A DNA stretch of 64,000 nt from Echinimonas agarilytica (GCF_023703465.1 NZ_JAMQGP010000007.1:248001-312000); one strand, 5' to 3'; numbered from the stretch's first letter, positions 1-10,193 are shown. Numbers and translations are program-made. Notes: generated by a model from the sequence alone, not told the origin.

Positions 1-56
1 GGTTCACAATGAATCTCACTCAAAACCTTGCCGATCGGCTTCATCGACAAAGTCAT
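1..56 (-). CDS. possible 5' end of a gene cut by the window edge
   Basis: A reading frame on the minus strand is open from an ATG at 56-54 (a second in-frame ATG lies at 44-42) to the edge. The short visible peptide contains KPIGKV, which is faintly like the start of TrmO/TsaA-type tRNA methyltransferases, but there are too few residues to decide. No clear ribosome binding site precedes it. It lies downstream of the LPS genes on the same strand. Confidence 0.2.
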   Translation of the reverse strand, partial: MTLSMKPIGKVLSEIHCE

Positions 57-75
57 CTCGATTGTGTAGGTTTTG

Positions 76-1158
76 CTATTTCAATAGCGTCTGGTAAAGC
101 GCTTCATTCGCCTTTGCCATGACATCAATACTAAATTCGTCCAGCATCAACTGCCGTCCCTGTTCACCGTATAGATGCCTCAATTCGTTTGATCCCAACA
201 ACCTCAGCAGTGCGCTCTTGAGCTCATCAACACTACCCGGCGTAACCAGTAGTCCATTGATTTCATGCCTTACCGCTTCAGGAATGCCACCCGCGTTCCC
301 CGCAACAATAGGCACTGCACATGCACTTGCTTGCAATAAGCTCACGCCCAAGCCTTCTTTAAATGCGGGATGTACCACTATATCCAGCCCGGGTACCAGT
401 TGGTCCATGTCTGTTCTAAAACCGGCCATTTGAACGTGTTCGCTCAAGCCATCTTGTTCAATCCTGTGGGTTAGCTCATCGGCCAATGGTCCTTTGCCGA
501 AAATCACGACACGAACATTTGGATGTTGTTGAATGATATCGGGAAGCGCATCTAACAACACTGCATGGCCCTTACGCTCGATTAGTTGCGCGATCACCCC
601 TAACACCAAATGCTGTTCGGTCAAGCCAAATGTCGAGTTCAGCTGCTGACGAGCCGCTTTATTTGGCTCAAAACGCTGAGTATCTACAGCGCTGCGTATG
701 GTTTGAATATGTTCGGGCTCTACACCCTCTCGGATCAGAACTTGACGAATGCCTTCGGAAATAGTGATGACTTTACGAAAGCCATGATACTTCCTACGCG
801 CGAACCAATGAGGCTCGGTGTTATCAACACGTCTCGAAACGACAGCGGGAATCCCCGTTCGTTTTGCGGCAATAAGGCCCCACATATCAGCACCGCGACG
901 AGAGTGCACATGAATCAATTCAATATCATGCCGGCGGATCAAGCGCACCAGCCGAGACACAAGACCGATATCTAAATCGCCTTTCATCACACACGGCAAT
1001 ACCTGTGCAACGTTTGCAGCTTCTCGTTCAATATCACTATTCGGAGGGCATGCTAAAAAATGTTCATGGGGCGAGTCTTTCAGCGCCTGTAGTATATAAA
1101 ATACTTGCTGAGCGCCACCGTAAAGATGGCGGCCGGCTTCAACGTGCAGTATGCGCAT
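76..1158 (-). CDS. GT4-family glycosyltransferase (LPS core type)
   Basis: A predicted retaining glycosyltransferase of family GT4 (GT-B fold), 360 aa, probably adding a sugar to the lipopolysaccharide core at the inner face of the cytoplasmic membrane. The N-terminus has the glycine-rich GGAQQV loop near residues 14-19 that follows the first strand in this family. The C-terminal half has the nucleotide-sugar site with EGLGVSLLQASA and a GGIPEAV segment. The start overlaps the upstream heptosyltransferase gene by 20 bp, so the two are probably translated together, and waaA diverges just beyond. The acceptor sugar cannot be read from sequence. Confidence 0.85.
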   Translation of the reverse strand: MRILHVEAGRHLYGGAQQVFYILQALKDSPHEHFLACPPNSDIEREAANVAQVLPCVMKGDLDIGLVSRLVRLIRRHDIELIHVHSRRGADMWGLIAAKRTGIPAVVSRRVDNTEPHWFARRKYHGFRKVITISEGIRQVLIREGVEPEHIQTIRSAVDTQRFEPNKAARQQLNSTFGLTEQHLVLGVIAQLIERKGHAVLLDALPDIIQQHPNVRVVIFGKGPLADELTHRIEQDGLSEHVQMAGFRTDMDQLVPGLDIVVHPAFKEGLGVSLLQASACAVPIVAGNAGGIPEAVRHEINGLLVTPGSVDELKSALLRLLGSNELRHLYGEQGRQLMLDEFSIDVMAKANEALYQTLLK

Positions 1159-2188
1159 GAAGAACTTTCTCCAATTCAGTCATGACTTCATCTGCATTAA
1201 TGCCGCGAAGACAGGTAAATGCACCATCGCACGTTGGACGACGTCGGCATGGGGAACATTCTAGATCGTGGTAAATCACCGATGCACCTGCCCACCCGGT
1301 ATCAATGTATGGACGGGTTGAACCAAAAATTGCCACTACGGGAGTTTCCATCGCAATACACAGATGAGTCAGGCCGGTATCTACACCTACTCCACACTGG
1401 GCATGCTCGATAATTGCAGCCGTTTCAACCAGACTCGTTTGCCCCACTAAGTTGACGATTTCGCCATTGCTATGCGCCATGATTTTTTGTGCATGCGCTT
1501 CATCGGCAGGCCCGCCCAACATCACCAGAGGAACGCCATAGCGTTGGTAATGCTGTGTGACAAAATCGTGCCAATGTTCGTCAAACCAATGTTTTTGAGG
1601 TCGTGTGGTAAACGGCAACATCACCGCATAATCACCCGTTACCCCCAATTGCTGTAGCTTGTGCTTGGCGCTGCCCAAGGTTGAACCGTGATAACCAATG
1701 GTCATCCTGAAAAACGCCTCAGGATCAGCTCCTAGGTATTTCGCCATTTGACGATATTCAGAGCTGATACGGGGGTCTGTTCGAGACTTATTAATGGCAT
1801 CCGTTAAGAACCAATGAGACTTTTCTTTCGATTTAAAACCATAGCGTTTCGGTGCCCCACTGAGCCAGGCCAAAAAGCTACTTTTGAGAAGGCCTTGAAC
1901 ATCCACAGCAATATCAAAATTCATTTGATGCAACTGTTCACGAAATTCACGTATAGCTCGCCACAATTTTCTATATTGGCGGGCTTTCCATAACGCTTGC
2001 CAGTCATGACGAGGCCAACTTATGATTTGATCAATGCCGTTTGTTTCTTTCAGGATTTGCTGTGCAGCAGGCTCCGCTAGCCACGCGATATGAGCATCGG
2101 GATAGCGGCTTTTAAGCGCAGGTACAATACCAGATGCCATAATGACATCACCAATTGCACTCAGCCTTACGATAAGTATTCGCTCCAT
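1139..2188 (-). CDS. ADP-heptose:LPS heptosyltransferase family (GT9)
   Basis: A GT9-family protein of 349 aa, predicted to transfer heptose from ADP-heptose to the lipid A-Kdo core on the cytoplasmic side of the inner membrane. It starts with RILIVRLSAIGDVIMA, typical of heptosyltransferases. It has DVQGLLKSS near residue 97 (WaaC-like) and the family signature GVDTGLTHL near residue 267. A cysteine-rich stretch (CSPCRRRPTCDG) close to the C-terminus matches the lineage that includes WaaC/WaaF/WaaQ. The GT4 gene follows with a 20-bp overlap, and waaA is divergent 70-100 bp away. Whether it is heptosyltransferase I, II or III is not decidable here. Confidence 0.85.
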   Translation of the reverse strand: MERILIVRLSAIGDVIMASGIVPALKSRYPDAHIAWLAEPAAQQILKETNGIDQIISWPRHDWQALWKARQYRKLWRAIREFREQLHQMNFDIAVDVQGLLKSSFLAWLSGAPKRYGFKSKEKSHWFLTDAINKSRTDPRISSEYRQMAKYLGADPEAFFRMTIGYHGSTLGSAKHKLQQLGVTGDYAVMLPFTTRPQKHWFDEHWHDFVTQHYQRYGVPLVMLGGPADEAHAQKIMAHSNGEIVNLVGQTSLVETAAIIEHAQCGVGVDTGLTHLCIAMETPVVAIFGSTRPYIDTGWAGASVIYHDLECSPCRRRPTCDGAFTCLRGINADEVMTELEKVLHAHTAR

Positions 2189-2287
2189 AAAGGGTTTGAA
2201 TGTCCAGACAAGAATGAGCTAACGATTGGTGTATGATACGATCCGTTTTCAACATTCGCTATGCTCAGCTCAAAAACGACCATTAAA

Positions 2288-3559
2288 ATGCTCCGTATTG
2301 TTTACTCATTATTGATATATTTTGTCATTCCTATTCTTCTTGTTCGCCAATTATGGCGCTCTCGCATTGACTCAGGCCACCGCCAACGTATCGCTGAGCG
2401 ACTGGGCTTTGTCGTCCCTGTCACCAAAGCACAAACGATCGTACATTTTCATCTGGTTTCGGTGGGCGAAACACTCGCTTCATTGCCACTGATTAACCAA
2501 TGTCTGAACGAACATCCTGACATGCATCTGCACGTCACCTGCACCACATTGACTGGCTCTAGAGAAATTACCAAACGCTTAGGCGACCGAGTGAGTCATA
2601 GCTATTTGCCCTACGACTCCCCTACCGCAATGAATCGTTTTTATCGGCGTATTCCTGCTTGCGTCAGTGTCGTCATGGAAACCGAACTTTGGCCAAATAT
2701 GATTCGCAGTGCAAAACGTCATCAATGCCCTGTGATGATCATGAATGCTCGCCTATCTGAACGTTCGGCTCGGCGCTACCGAAAACTGCCCAAAGTACGC
2801 CAGTTATTGATCGACCCTATTGACAAAATTTGCTGCCAAACTCACGAAACACTGGCCCAATTTAAAACACTCGGCGCATCACAAACTCAGCTCGAATACA
2901 CGGGCAATTTAAAATTCGATATGGATTTACCAGAAACTTTGCAAGCCGACGCTCAATCACTGCGCAACGCTTTAGGCCAAGAACGCCCCGTTTGGATCGC
3001 CGGAAGCACTCATGCAGGTGAAGACGAAATATTGCTCGAAGCCCATACCCTGATTAAGCAAAGCATTCCAAACGCAGTCATGATCTTAGTACCGCGTCAC
3101 CCTGAACGATTTAATGACGTGAGTGAGTTAGCAAAAGCTCGTTTCAATACCGGGCGACAGAGCCAAAACGCTGCCGATGCAGATATTGATGTTCTGATAG
3201 GCGACACCATGGGAGAATTGCTGGTGATGTACAAAGCTTCGGATGTGGCATTTGTAGGCGGCAGTTTAGTTGCACGTGGAGGCCACAACCCTTTAGAGCC
3301 TGCCATTCTTGAGCGCCCGGTCGTCAGTGGACCTCATGTGTTTAACTTTAGCGTGGTGTACGACATGTTGGATCAACACAATGCTGTGTGCTGGGCGGAT
3401 TCGGCACAACAAATCGCAACAACGGTCACGTCGTTACTACAGTCTCAAGAGCAGCGCCAAAACCAAGTCGAACGCGCATTGCAAATCGTGAAACAACATC
3501 AGGGCGCTAAAGTTCACACGCTTAACGTGATTTTAGGCTACGTGCGGGCTCACAATTAG
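2288..3559 (+). CDS. waaA: Kdo transferase WaaA (KdtA)
   Basis: 3-deoxy-D-manno-octulosonic acid transferase, which adds Kdo from CMP-Kdo to lipid IVA in LPS inner-core synthesis; membrane-anchored and cytoplasmic-facing. The start at 2288 gives MLRIVYSLLIYFV, a hydrophobic anchor that fits the family. An upstream in-frame ATG at 2261 would add nine residues. Family landmarks are the HFHLVSVGE stretch, METELWPN near residue 125 and the GGSLVARGGHNPLEPA nucleotide-binding segment near 330. From the chosen start the protein is 423 aa, the usual size. It diverges from the heptosyltransferase gene, so the short gap between them must hold both promoters. Confidence 0.93.
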   Translation: MLRIVYSLLIYFVIPILLVRQLWRSRIDSGHRQRIAERLGFVVPVTKAQTIVHFHLVSVGETLASLPLINQCLNEHPDMHLHVTCTTLTGSREITKRLGDRVSHSYLPYDSPTAMNRFYRRIPACVSVVMETELWPNMIRSAKRHQCPVMIMNARLSERSARRYRKLPKVRQLLIDPIDKICCQTHETLAQFKTLGASQTQLEYTGNLKFDMDLPETLQADAQSLRNALGQERPVWIAGSTHAGEDEILLEAHTLIKQSIPNAVMILVPRHPERFNDVSELAKARFNTGRQSQNAADADIDVLIGDTMGELLVMYKASDVAFVGGSLVARGGHNPLEPAILERPVVSGPHVFNFSVVYDMLDQHNAVCWADSAQQIATTVTSLLQSQEQRQNQVERALQIVKQHQGAKVHTLNVILGYVRAHN

Positions 3560-3580
3560 AGTCTTTTATTGTTGCTAACC

Positions 3581-3605
3581 CTATCAATTGATAGCCTTTT
3601 TAAAT
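3581..3605 (+). terminator. probable terminator of waaA
   Basis: A perfect palindrome CTATCAATTGATAG (five paired bases and a four-base loop) is followed at once by a T-rich run about 20 bp after the waaA stop. The stem is short and AT-rich, so termination may be modest. Confidence 0.5.
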
Positions 3606-3705
3606 AATCTTCTGATGCTACATAACCGTAAAATGGCTGGTGGAATATGAATCACACACAGGTTATGCTCTGGAACTAACTGAGATAAAAGGATTTAGGC
3701 TCATT

Positions 3706-5637
3706 ATGTCTGTCGCCACTCGCGCTTTAAAAATTGCTGTTATTGCAGTACTTGGGACTGCAATGTTAATGACCGCGATTAGCTTAAATTATATTCACAG
3801 CACGGTCACACACCAAACTGAAACGGCACTCCAGTCAACTCGTCTAGCTGTGAAACAGACGGTGGGACACAACCCGAATTGGTCAGAAATGATCCCTCAG
3901 TATCCGTTGCTACGCTTTACGGCTGTCGACACCGAAACGAACGCAACTCTGATTGATGAAAACTTCAACAACGCTAGTTCGGGGCTGACTCTATGGGTCG
4001 AGGACCACTTATTGCCCGATGCGCAACGTATCTCGGTACACGGCTATGAAATATCGATCCGGTTAAATAATCAACAGCTAGTTGAAAACACACTGAACTT
4101 GCTATTCCCTATTCTGTTGACAGTCCTCATTGCTGGAAGCATTGGCGCATTCGGCATATTTACTCTGATCTCTCGCAATATCAAACGCAATGTATCCTTA
4201 ACCTGCAACGCAATTGATGACCTTTCAGCATTGAATAAGAGCGCTCAACTGCCCAGCCTAGCCTCACCAGAATTCACTCCAATTAACACGCCATTATCGG
4301 CAGCAATTGAGCGCTTAATTGAACCCTTAATGGATGCACAAGCCCACGTAGAAACCTTGAAACGCCATGCCTATAGCGATGGTCTCACCGGTCTGGGTAA
4401 CAAAGCCAAATTTAAAGAAGACATGCTCGAGAAGCTGCAATCATCTTCCACCACCAATTATGGTTTATTAGTGATTATTCGAGCCACATCATTAAAGGTA
4501 ATTAACGACCAATCCGGTTATGGTGCTGGCGACGACTACGTCAAACAAATAGCGAATTTGGTCAACAATGCTGCGGCCCATTTTCAACGCCAAACACAAT
4601 ACCGACTAAACTCCAGCGATATCGCAGTGGTACTCGACTTCATCGCCAAAAAAGAGCATGAAAAATTTGCGTCGACGCTTGAAAGTCAACTCAATGACTT
4701 AAATCGAAAGTTAGACGTTGAAGAGGTCGCCAATGTGGGCATCACCGATTTCCAATCGGGCGATGGTATTGGAGACTTGCTCTCTCGTTGCGACAATGCA
4801 CTGAGCATATCGAGCTCACGCAGAGGTAACAATTGGCATTTTAGCGACTCGCCCATCGACTCACAGCAACATGGCAAGCAACAGTGGCGAGCGCTAATTG
4901 CCGACATCATTGAAAACGCTCGTGTCACACTATACGGCCAGCCTCAATTGTCGCTAAATGAGTCAGCTACCGTGTACACCGAACTACAAGCTCGCTTTTT
5001 CGATGCTAATAACGAACAAGTTTCAACAGCCAGCCTTATCGCGCAAGCCCAAAGTAGTGACCTTATTATTCAACTCGACAAAGTGATTGTTGAAAATGCG
5101 CTTGCACTCGCGCGTGATACTGCCCCCTACGTTGACCGATATGCCATTAATTTATCGAACAGCAGCGTGTTGGACGCACATTTCTGCATCTGGCTAGAAC
5201 GTCAATTGCTCCGCGATGCGGCAGTCACAAGACGCTTGGTGTTTGAAGTATCCGAACACGGTATCACAACCGACATTACAGCCGGCCGGCGCATTATTGA
5301 TCTGATTCACCGTGTTGGAGCACGCTTTACCATTGAGCATTTCGGCACTTCAATTATGTCGTTGAAGTACTTCAGAGAGTTAAATCCAGATTACGTGAAA
5401 CTCGATGCCAGCCACACCTTTGAAATTGAAGCCGACAAAAAGCTGCAATACTTCATTCGGACTTTGGTCGACATCACCCATCAAATGGGCGTTCGAGTCA
5501 TTGCCGAAGCAGTTGAGACCGTGGAGCAAAAACAGCTTTATGAACGCCTAAATGTGGATGTTGTGCAAGGTTACTTCGTGGGTAAACCAGAACCCATTGT
5601 TTCACCGCAACACAACGAGCAAACAAGTTACGAATAG
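3706..5637 (+). CDS. LapD-like membrane protein with degenerate GGDEF and EAL domains
   Basis: A 643-aa inner membrane protein with two transmembrane segments (about residues 6-28 and 130-152) enclosing a periplasmic region of the LapD/MoxY type, then a HAMP-like linker, a GGDEF domain and an EAL domain. The diguanylate cyclase motif reads RLNSSDI instead of GGDEF. The phosphodiesterase signature reads ELQ instead of EAL, and the DDFG metal loop reads EHFG, while AEAVET and a KPEP end remain. Both domains are therefore probably catalytically dead, as in LapD, which binds c-di-GMP and controls periplasmic proteolysis of adhesins. The start at 3706 was preferred over an in-frame ATG at 3640 because it places the signal-anchor at the N-terminus. 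No LapG protease gene is adjacent. Confidence 0.8.
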   Translation: MSVATRALKIAVIAVLGTAMLMTAISLNYIHSTVTHQTETALQSTRLAVKQTVGHNPNWSEMIPQYPLLRFTAVDTETNATLIDENFNNASSGLTLWVEDHLLPDAQRISVHGYEISIRLNNQQLVENTLNLLFPILLTVLIAGSIGAFGIFTLISRNIKRNVSLTCNAIDDLSALNKSAQLPSLASPEFTPINTPLSAAIERLIEPLMDAQAHVETLKRHAYSDGLTGLGNKAKFKEDMLEKLQSSSTTNYGLLVIIRATSLKVINDQSGYGAGDDYVKQIANLVNNAAAHFQRQTQYRLNSSDIAVVLDFIAKKEHEKFASTLESQLNDLNRKLDVEEVANVGITDFQSGDGIGDLLSRCDNALSISSSRRGNNWHFSDSPIDSQQHGKQQWRALIADIIENARVTLYGQPQLSLNESATVYTELQARFFDANNEQVSTASLIAQAQSSDLIIQLDKVIVENALALARDTAPYVDRYAINLSNSSVLDAHFCIWLERQLLRDAAVTRRLVFEVSEHGITTDITAGRRIIDLIHRVGARFTIEHFGTSIMSLKYFRELNPDYVKLDASHTFEIEADKKLQYFIRTLVDITHQMGVRVIAEAVETVEQKQLYERLNVDVVQGYFVGKPEPIVSPQHNEQTSYE

Positions 5638-5644
5638 CGCTCCA

Positions 5645-6541
5645 CTAGGCAGCATGGCGCGGTTTTCCGTCACTTGATGGGCACCATTGGCTAATTAAGA
5701 CGCCAACAAGGATGACACCGCAAGCCATCAGCTGCGTCAGTCCAAGTTGTTCGCCTAGCACTGCATAAGCAAATACCAAGGTGAAAATTGGAATTAAGTT
5801 GGTAAACGCGGTGGCGCGACTTAATTCAATGTGTGCAATGGCCGTGTTATACAACAAATACGCCCCCAGAGTGACCCCCACCCCAAGATATAAAGTGGCC
5901 ATAATCCCAGACCATGAATGCTGTTCAGGGAACCCTACCCAGATCGCAGCTGGTGCAAAAAAAATGCTGCCAGCAAAAGCTTGTAGTGCGGTTAACGCAA
6001 CCGGAGAATAACGTGACGACAGCGTTTTCAAACAAAGGCAATACACGGCCGCACACACCATTGCAATTAACTCGTAAACATTCCCCAACAGAGGATTCGG
6101 AGCATGCAAGTCCGACTCGGCCAACGCACTTAACAACACCACTCCACTAAAGGCCAAACCAAAGCCAATTAGAGACGTGCGATTAAGCCTCTCCTTCAGC
6201 GTAATGAAAGCCAGCACTGCAACCATTGGCGGCAACAACGCAGTGATCATCCCCGCCTGCGATGCCGACGTGTGTTGCAACGCTAGCCCTTCAAACACAA
6301 AGTACAAACAAGGTTCCGCAAGTGACATCAGCAATAACAACTTCCAATCGCCCGTACGATATTCAAAGTGTTTTAAGCGCTTCCACACCAGTAAAAAGCA
6401 TACGCTCGCGGCGAGCATTCGGAAGAAGATCACCAACAAAGCGGGGTAATCATCAAATGCAATCTTTAACGCAATAAAAGAGCTCCCCCACAGCATGGCC
6501 GCGAAGACCAAAGCAACTTGCGGAAGTAAGTGGTGAGGCAT
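5645..6541 (-). CDS. EamA/DMT-family transporter
   Basis: A drug/metabolite transporter superfamily protein with about ten transmembrane helices in two EamA repeats; substrate unknown. Early landmarks are AAMLWGSSFIALK near the N-terminus and the second repeat with LGVGVTLGAYLLYNTA and LIPIFTLVFAY. The start at 6541 gives MPHHLLPQVAL directly before helix 1. Start codons at 6550 and 6595 would add a charged, non-membrane extension. It converges on the LapD-like gene with only 7 bp between the stop codons and is divergent from rnfA. Confidence 0.8.
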   Translation of the reverse strand: MPHHLLPQVALVFAAMLWGSSFIALKIAFDDYPALLVIFFRMLAASVCFLLVWKRLKHFEYRTGDWKLLLLMSLAEPCLYFVFEGLALQHTSASQAGMITALLPPMVAVLAFITLKERLNRTSLIGFGLAFSGVVLLSALAESDLHAPNPLLGNVYELIAMVCAAVYCLCLKTLSSRYSPVALTALQAFAGSIFFAPAAIWVGFPEQHSWSGIMATLYLGVGVTLGAYLLYNTAIAHIELSRATAFTNLIPIFTLVFAYAVLGEQLGLTQLMACGVILVGVLISQWCPSSDGKPRHAA

Positions 6542-6764
6542 GGCGAACATCTCAAAGTGATCAGAAAACGCGAGCCACCATATCAGGAACCGCAAATATC
6601 ACCAGCCTTGAGACAATCTATTCACCACGAATAAACGTAATGAACAGTCATCAGGTGTTTACAGGGGCAAATTTAGTCAATAACCCCACCGTTCTGTGGT
6701 TGTTAAAATCGCGCTAAACACCGATAATATGAAGGTTTTAATTATCTAATTGTGCAGGGAGACC

Positions 6765-7346
6765 ATGGGCGATTACCTGCTACTCATTATCGCAACCGTT
6801 TTAGTGAACAATTTCGTATTGGTGAAGTTCCTTGGCTTGTGCCCGTTTATGGGCGTGTCTAGCAAACTTGAAACCGCGATTGGCATGTCACTGGCAACCA
6901 CATTTGTACTCACGCTTGCTTCTGCTTCTTCCTACTTGGTGGAAACATACTTGCTGGTACCCTTGTCCCTCGAATTTCTCCGCACTATGGCGTTTATCTT
7001 GGTCATTGCCGTGGTGGTGCAAGTCACCGAAATGGTGATTCAAAAATCAAGTCCTGCCCTGTACCGTTTGCTTGGAATATTCTTACCCCTAATCACCACA
7101 AACTGTGCAGTGCTCGGCGTAGCCCTGCTTAATATTAACGAGCAGCATAGCTTTATCGAGTCACTGCTGTATGGCTTTGGTGCTGCCGTGGGATTCTCAT
7201 TGGTATTGGTGCTGTTTGCGTCTATGCGTGAACGTATCGCAGCTGCCGATGTACCTGCCCCGTTCAAGGGAACTTCGATTGCAATGATTACCGCAGGCTT
7301 GATGAGTTTGGCATTCATGGGCTTTACAGGGTTGGTGAAGTTGTAA
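6765..7346 (+). CDS. rnfA: Rnf complex subunit A
   Basis: Integral membrane subunit of the Rnf complex, which couples ferredoxin/NADH electron transfer to Na+ or H+ translocation; called RsxA where it serves SoxR reduction. It is 193 aa with six predicted helices. The start with [16 protein letters not shown] and the [16 protein letters not shown] segment are typical, and the conserved cysteine pairs of RnfA/E (LGLCPF and TTNCAVLG) that hold a shared iron site are present. An AGGGAGA ribosome binding site sits a few bases before the ATG at 6765. It opens a six-gene operon in the canonical A-B-C-D-G-E order. Confidence 0.95.
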   Translation: MGDYLLLIIATVLVNNFVLVKFLGLCPFMGVSSKLETAIGMSLATTFVLTLASASSYLVETYLLVPLSLEFLRTMAFILVIAVVVQVTEMVIQKSSPALYRLLGIFLPLITTNCAVLGVALLNINEQHSFIESLLYGFGAAVGFSLVLVLFASMRERIAAADVPAPFKGTSIAMITAGLMSLAFMGFTGLVKL

Positions 7347-7912
7347 TGACCGCGATACTTTTTGCCCTTTTGGCCTTGGGTGGCCTTGCTCTGATTTTTG
7401 GCGTACTACTTGGCTACATTGCTATTCGCTTTAAAGTTGAAGCCGACCCTATCGTTGAGCAAATTGACGAAATTTTACCTCAAACCCAATGTGGCCAATG
7501 TGGTTATCCCGGTTGCAAACCCTACGCAAAAGCAATTGCTGATGGCGACGAGATCAATAAATGTCCTCCAGGTGGCGATGCCACCATTAAACGTCTTGCT
7601 GACCTACTAGGCCGCGAAGCCACACCGCTTGATGACGCCCACGACGGGCCCGACATTAAAACCGTGGCTTATATCCGAGAAGACGAATGCATTGGTTGCA
7701 CTAAGTGTATTCAAGCGTGTCCTGTGGATGCGATTTTAGGCGCAACTCGACAAATGCACACTGTTATCGCAGACGAATGCACAGGCTGTGATCTTTGTGT
7801 TGAACCATGCCCCGTTGACTGCATTGATATGATTCCAGTAACCGAGAATCTGCACAATTGGCAGTGGAAATTGAATCAAATTCCAGTGCAGGTGGTTGAA
7901 AAAATTGATTAA
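7346..7912 (+). CDS. rnfB: Rnf complex iron-sulfur subunit B
   Basis: Membrane-anchored ferredoxin-like subunit that takes electrons into the Rnf complex. Of its 188 aa the first 25 form a hydrophobic anchor. A cysteine cluster CGQCGYPGC follows near residues 49-57. Then come two [4Fe-4S] ferredoxin motifs, [12 protein letters not shown] and [12 protein letters not shown], about 30 residues apart. The start overlaps the rnfA stop in a TAATG arrangement, indicating coupled translation. The length matches the enterobacterial-type RnfB. Confidence 0.95.
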   Translation: MTAILFALLALGGLALIFGVLLGYIAIRFKVEADPIVEQIDEILPQTQCGQCGYPGCKPYAKAIADGDEINKCPPGGDATIKRLADLLGREATPLDDAHDGPDIKTVAYIREDECIGCTKCIQACPVDAILGATRQMHTVIADECTGCDLCVEPCPVDCIDMIPVTENLHNWQWKLNQIPVQVVEKID

Positions 7913-10193
7913 CGAAACCGAATTATTAGTGAATGGAAAACTCTGGGATTACCCCGGAGGCGTTCACCCACAAACTCACAAAAAGCAATCGAGCAAACTG
8001 CCGATTCAAAGTGCTTGGTTGCCTGAGCAAATAATCGTTCCTGTACGACAACATATAGGGCAGTCGGGAATGCTGTCGGTCAATGTCGGCGACCGTGTAT
8101 TAAAAGGCCAAGCCCTAACAACACCATCGCATGGCATGGCTGTGCCTGTTCATGCGCCAACGTCTGGTACGATTGAACGCATATCAAAAGAAGCCACAAA
8201 TCACCCTAGCGGAATCGCTGAAAAATCGATTGTGATCACACCCGACGGCCTTGATGAGTGGTGTGAACTCCACCCTTTGACTCAGGCAGAAAGAGCCGAC
8301 AATAACGCTGTTTTAGGTGCGATTCGCCATGCAGGAATTGCCGGTTTAGGGGGCGCAGGTTTCCCCACCGAAATCAAATTAAGCCCGCGGGCAAAAGTCA
8401 AATTACTGCTGGTAAATGGCGCAGAATGCGAACCTTACATAACTGCCGATGACACACTCATGCAGGCTCACGCAAACGCAGTGATTGAAGGCTGTCAGAT
8501 CATGACAGACTTGCTCGCTCAGCCTCCGGTTGTGATCGCTATTGAAGACGATAAACCGCTGGCCATTGAAGCACTAAAACAAGCTTGTGCGCAGTTAGAC
8601 AACTTCAAAGTCATTGCCATTCCAACCAAGTACCCGTCCGGCGGGGAAAAGCAACTGATCCAAATTGTGACTGGCAAGGAAGTTCCTACCCGCGGTTTAC
8701 CCTCAGATCTAGGTATCGTGGTACAAAATGTTGGCACCGCATTTGCCGTTCAACGCGCTGTTACCGATGGCGTGCCGCTGATAGAGCGCGTGGTCACCAT
8801 CACTGGCCAACGAGTTTCAACTCCCGCTAATCATTGGGTGCTCTTAGGGACCCCGATTGACAGTTTGCTGGCTCATCACGATATCGATTCAGCTCAACGC
8901 GTGATCGTTGGCGGCCCAATGATGGGCTATGAATTACCAAAAGCACATGCACCGGTGACCAAAACCACGAACTGCCTGATCGTCCCCGGTAAAAATGAAT
9001 TGCCTCACCCGGATGATGAAATGCCCTGCATCCGCTGCGGCCAGTGTGCAGATGCATGCCCGGTGTCATTACTACCACAGCAACTGCATTGGTATTCGCA
9101 GGCCAATGATCACGAGAAATTGAATGAGCACAACCTATTCGATTGCATTGAGTGTGGCGCATGCGCCTACGTGTGCCCCAGCACGATCCCGCTGGTTTTA
9201 GAATATCGACAATCAAAGTCTCAAATACGCTCGGCCCGCGAAGAAGCGCTAAAATCTGAACGCGCTAAGCAACGGTTTAACGCCCGAAATGAACGATTAG
9301 AGCGCGAAAAACAAGCTCGCGCAGAAAAGCATCGTCTCGCAGCTGAAGCACGTTTAAAAGCCGCTAAAGAAAGAGAGCAGCAAGCAACGCAAGGCGCTAC
9401 AGCAGACAAGGCCGACAGTAAATCGGCCGTTGTAGCCGCAGCCCTCGCACGGGCGAAAGCGAAGAAGCAACAAGTCACTACAACCCCAGTAGATGCCACT
9501 GGCGGACAAGTGGTACCCGACAACTCAGAAGTGGCCAAAGAACGCGAAAAACGCAAAGAGTTGGCGCGCGCGCGCAAAGCACAGAAAGCGCAATCTGGCG
9601 CAGCTAAAAACGCGCCGAGCAGTGCCAATGAACAATCATCAGCCGTTGCCGCAGCTGTGGCGCGAGCCAAAGCAAAACGCCTTGCTCAGCAGCAACAAGC
9701 AGATGGCTCAGATGTAGATTCAGTACCGCAAAACACAACCGCTCCCAACGACAAAGCCAGCGCTGTTGCCGCAGCAGTAGCACGTGCCAAAGCAAAACGC
9801 CTTGCTCAGCAACAACAAACGGATGACTCAGATGCAGATTCAGCGCCGCAAAACACACCCGCTACCAACGACAAAGCCAGCGCTGTTGCCGCAGCAGTAG
9901 CACGAGCCAAAGCAAAACGCCTTGCTCAGCAACAACAAACGGATGAATCAGATGCAGATTCAGCGCCGCAAAACACACTCGCTACCAACGACAAAGCCAG
10001 CGCTGTTGCCGCAGCAGTAGCACGTGCCAAAGCAAAACGCCTTGCTCAGCAACAACAAACGGATGAATCAGATGCAGATTCAGCGCCGCAAAACACACCC
10101 GCCACAAACGACAAGGCTGCCAAAGTCGCAGCTGCAGTGGCGAAAGCCAAAGCAAAACGCGAACAGCAGCAAAAGGACGAAGACGCAACGTGA
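7896..10193 (+). CDS. rnfC: Rnf complex subunit C with long repetitive C-terminus
   Basis: Peripheral subunit thought to bind NADH/FMN and relay electrons through two [4Fe-4S] clusters. It is 765 aa from a TTG at 7896; a second TTG at 7905 has better spacing to the AGGTGG ribosome binding site, so the true start is uncertain. The core has the GLGGAGFPT flavin/NADH loop near residue 150. Ferredoxin motifs begin at C378 ([12 protein letters not shown]) and C417 ([12 protein letters not shown]). After about residue 450 comes a highly charged, Ala/Lys/Gln-rich region, which from residue 583 becomes a 40-residue tandem repeat. E. coli RsxC has a comparable Ala-rich repetitive tail. The start overlaps rnfB by 17 bp and the stop overlaps rnfD by 4 bp. 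Confidence 0.95.
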   Translation: MKKLINETELLVNGKLWDYPGGVHPQTHKKQSSKLPIQSAWLPEQIIVPVRQHIGQSGMLSVNVGDRVLKGQALTTPSHGMAVPVHAPTSGTIERISKEATNHPSGIAEKSIVITPDGLDEWCELHPLTQAERADNNAVLGAIRHAGIAGLGGAGFPTEIKLSPRAKVKLLLVNGAECEPYITADDTLMQAHANAVIEGCQIMTDLLAQPPVVIAIEDDKPLAIEALKQACAQLDNFKVIAIPTKYPSGGEKQLIQIVTGKEVPTRGLPSDLGIVVQNVGTAFAVQRAVTDGVPLIERVVTITGQRVSTPANHWVLLGTPIDSLLAHHDIDSAQRVIVGGPMMGYELPKAHAPVTKTTNCLIVPGKNELPHPDDEMPCIRCGQCADACPVSLLPQQLHWYSQANDHEKLNEHNLFDCIECGACAYVCPSTIPLVLEYRQSKSQIRSAREEALKSERAKQRFNARNERLEREKQARAEKHRLAAEARLKAAKEREQQATQGATADKADSKSAVVAAALARAKAKKQQVTTTPVDATGGQVVPDNSEVAKEREKRKELARARKAQKAQSGAAKNAPSSANEQSSAVAAAVARAKAKRLAQQQQADGSDVDSVPQNTTAPNDKASAVAAAVARAKAKRLAQQQQTDDSDADSAPQNTPATNDKASAVAAAVARAKAKRLAQQQQTDESDADSAPQNTLATNDKASAVAAAVARAKAKRLAQQQQTDESDADSAPQNTPATNDKAAKVAAAVAKAKAKREQQQKDEDAT
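9642..10172 (+). repeat. 120-bp tandem repeats inside rnfC
   Basis: Four consecutive units of exactly 120 bp begin at 9642, 9762, 9882 and 10002, with a degenerate partial fifth unit from 10122. Each encodes [18 protein letters not shown] followed by an acidic D/S/A-rich linker ending in NDK. Units 2 to 4 are almost identical in nucleotide sequence, which suggests recent expansion or homogenisation. A more diverged related unit lies near 9427. The reading frame is kept throughout. Confidence 0.9.

Noticed and set aside
3706-5637. Active diguanylate cyclase/phosphodiesterase
   Set aside because: Both signature motifs are degenerate (NSSDI for GGDEF, ELQ for EAL), so an enzymatic assignment is not supported.
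9642-10172. Regular 120-bp periodicity that might suggest a CRISPR array or non-coding satellite
   Set aside because: The units are adjacent with no unique spacers, keep the rnfC reading frame and encode a conserved-looking repetitive tail.
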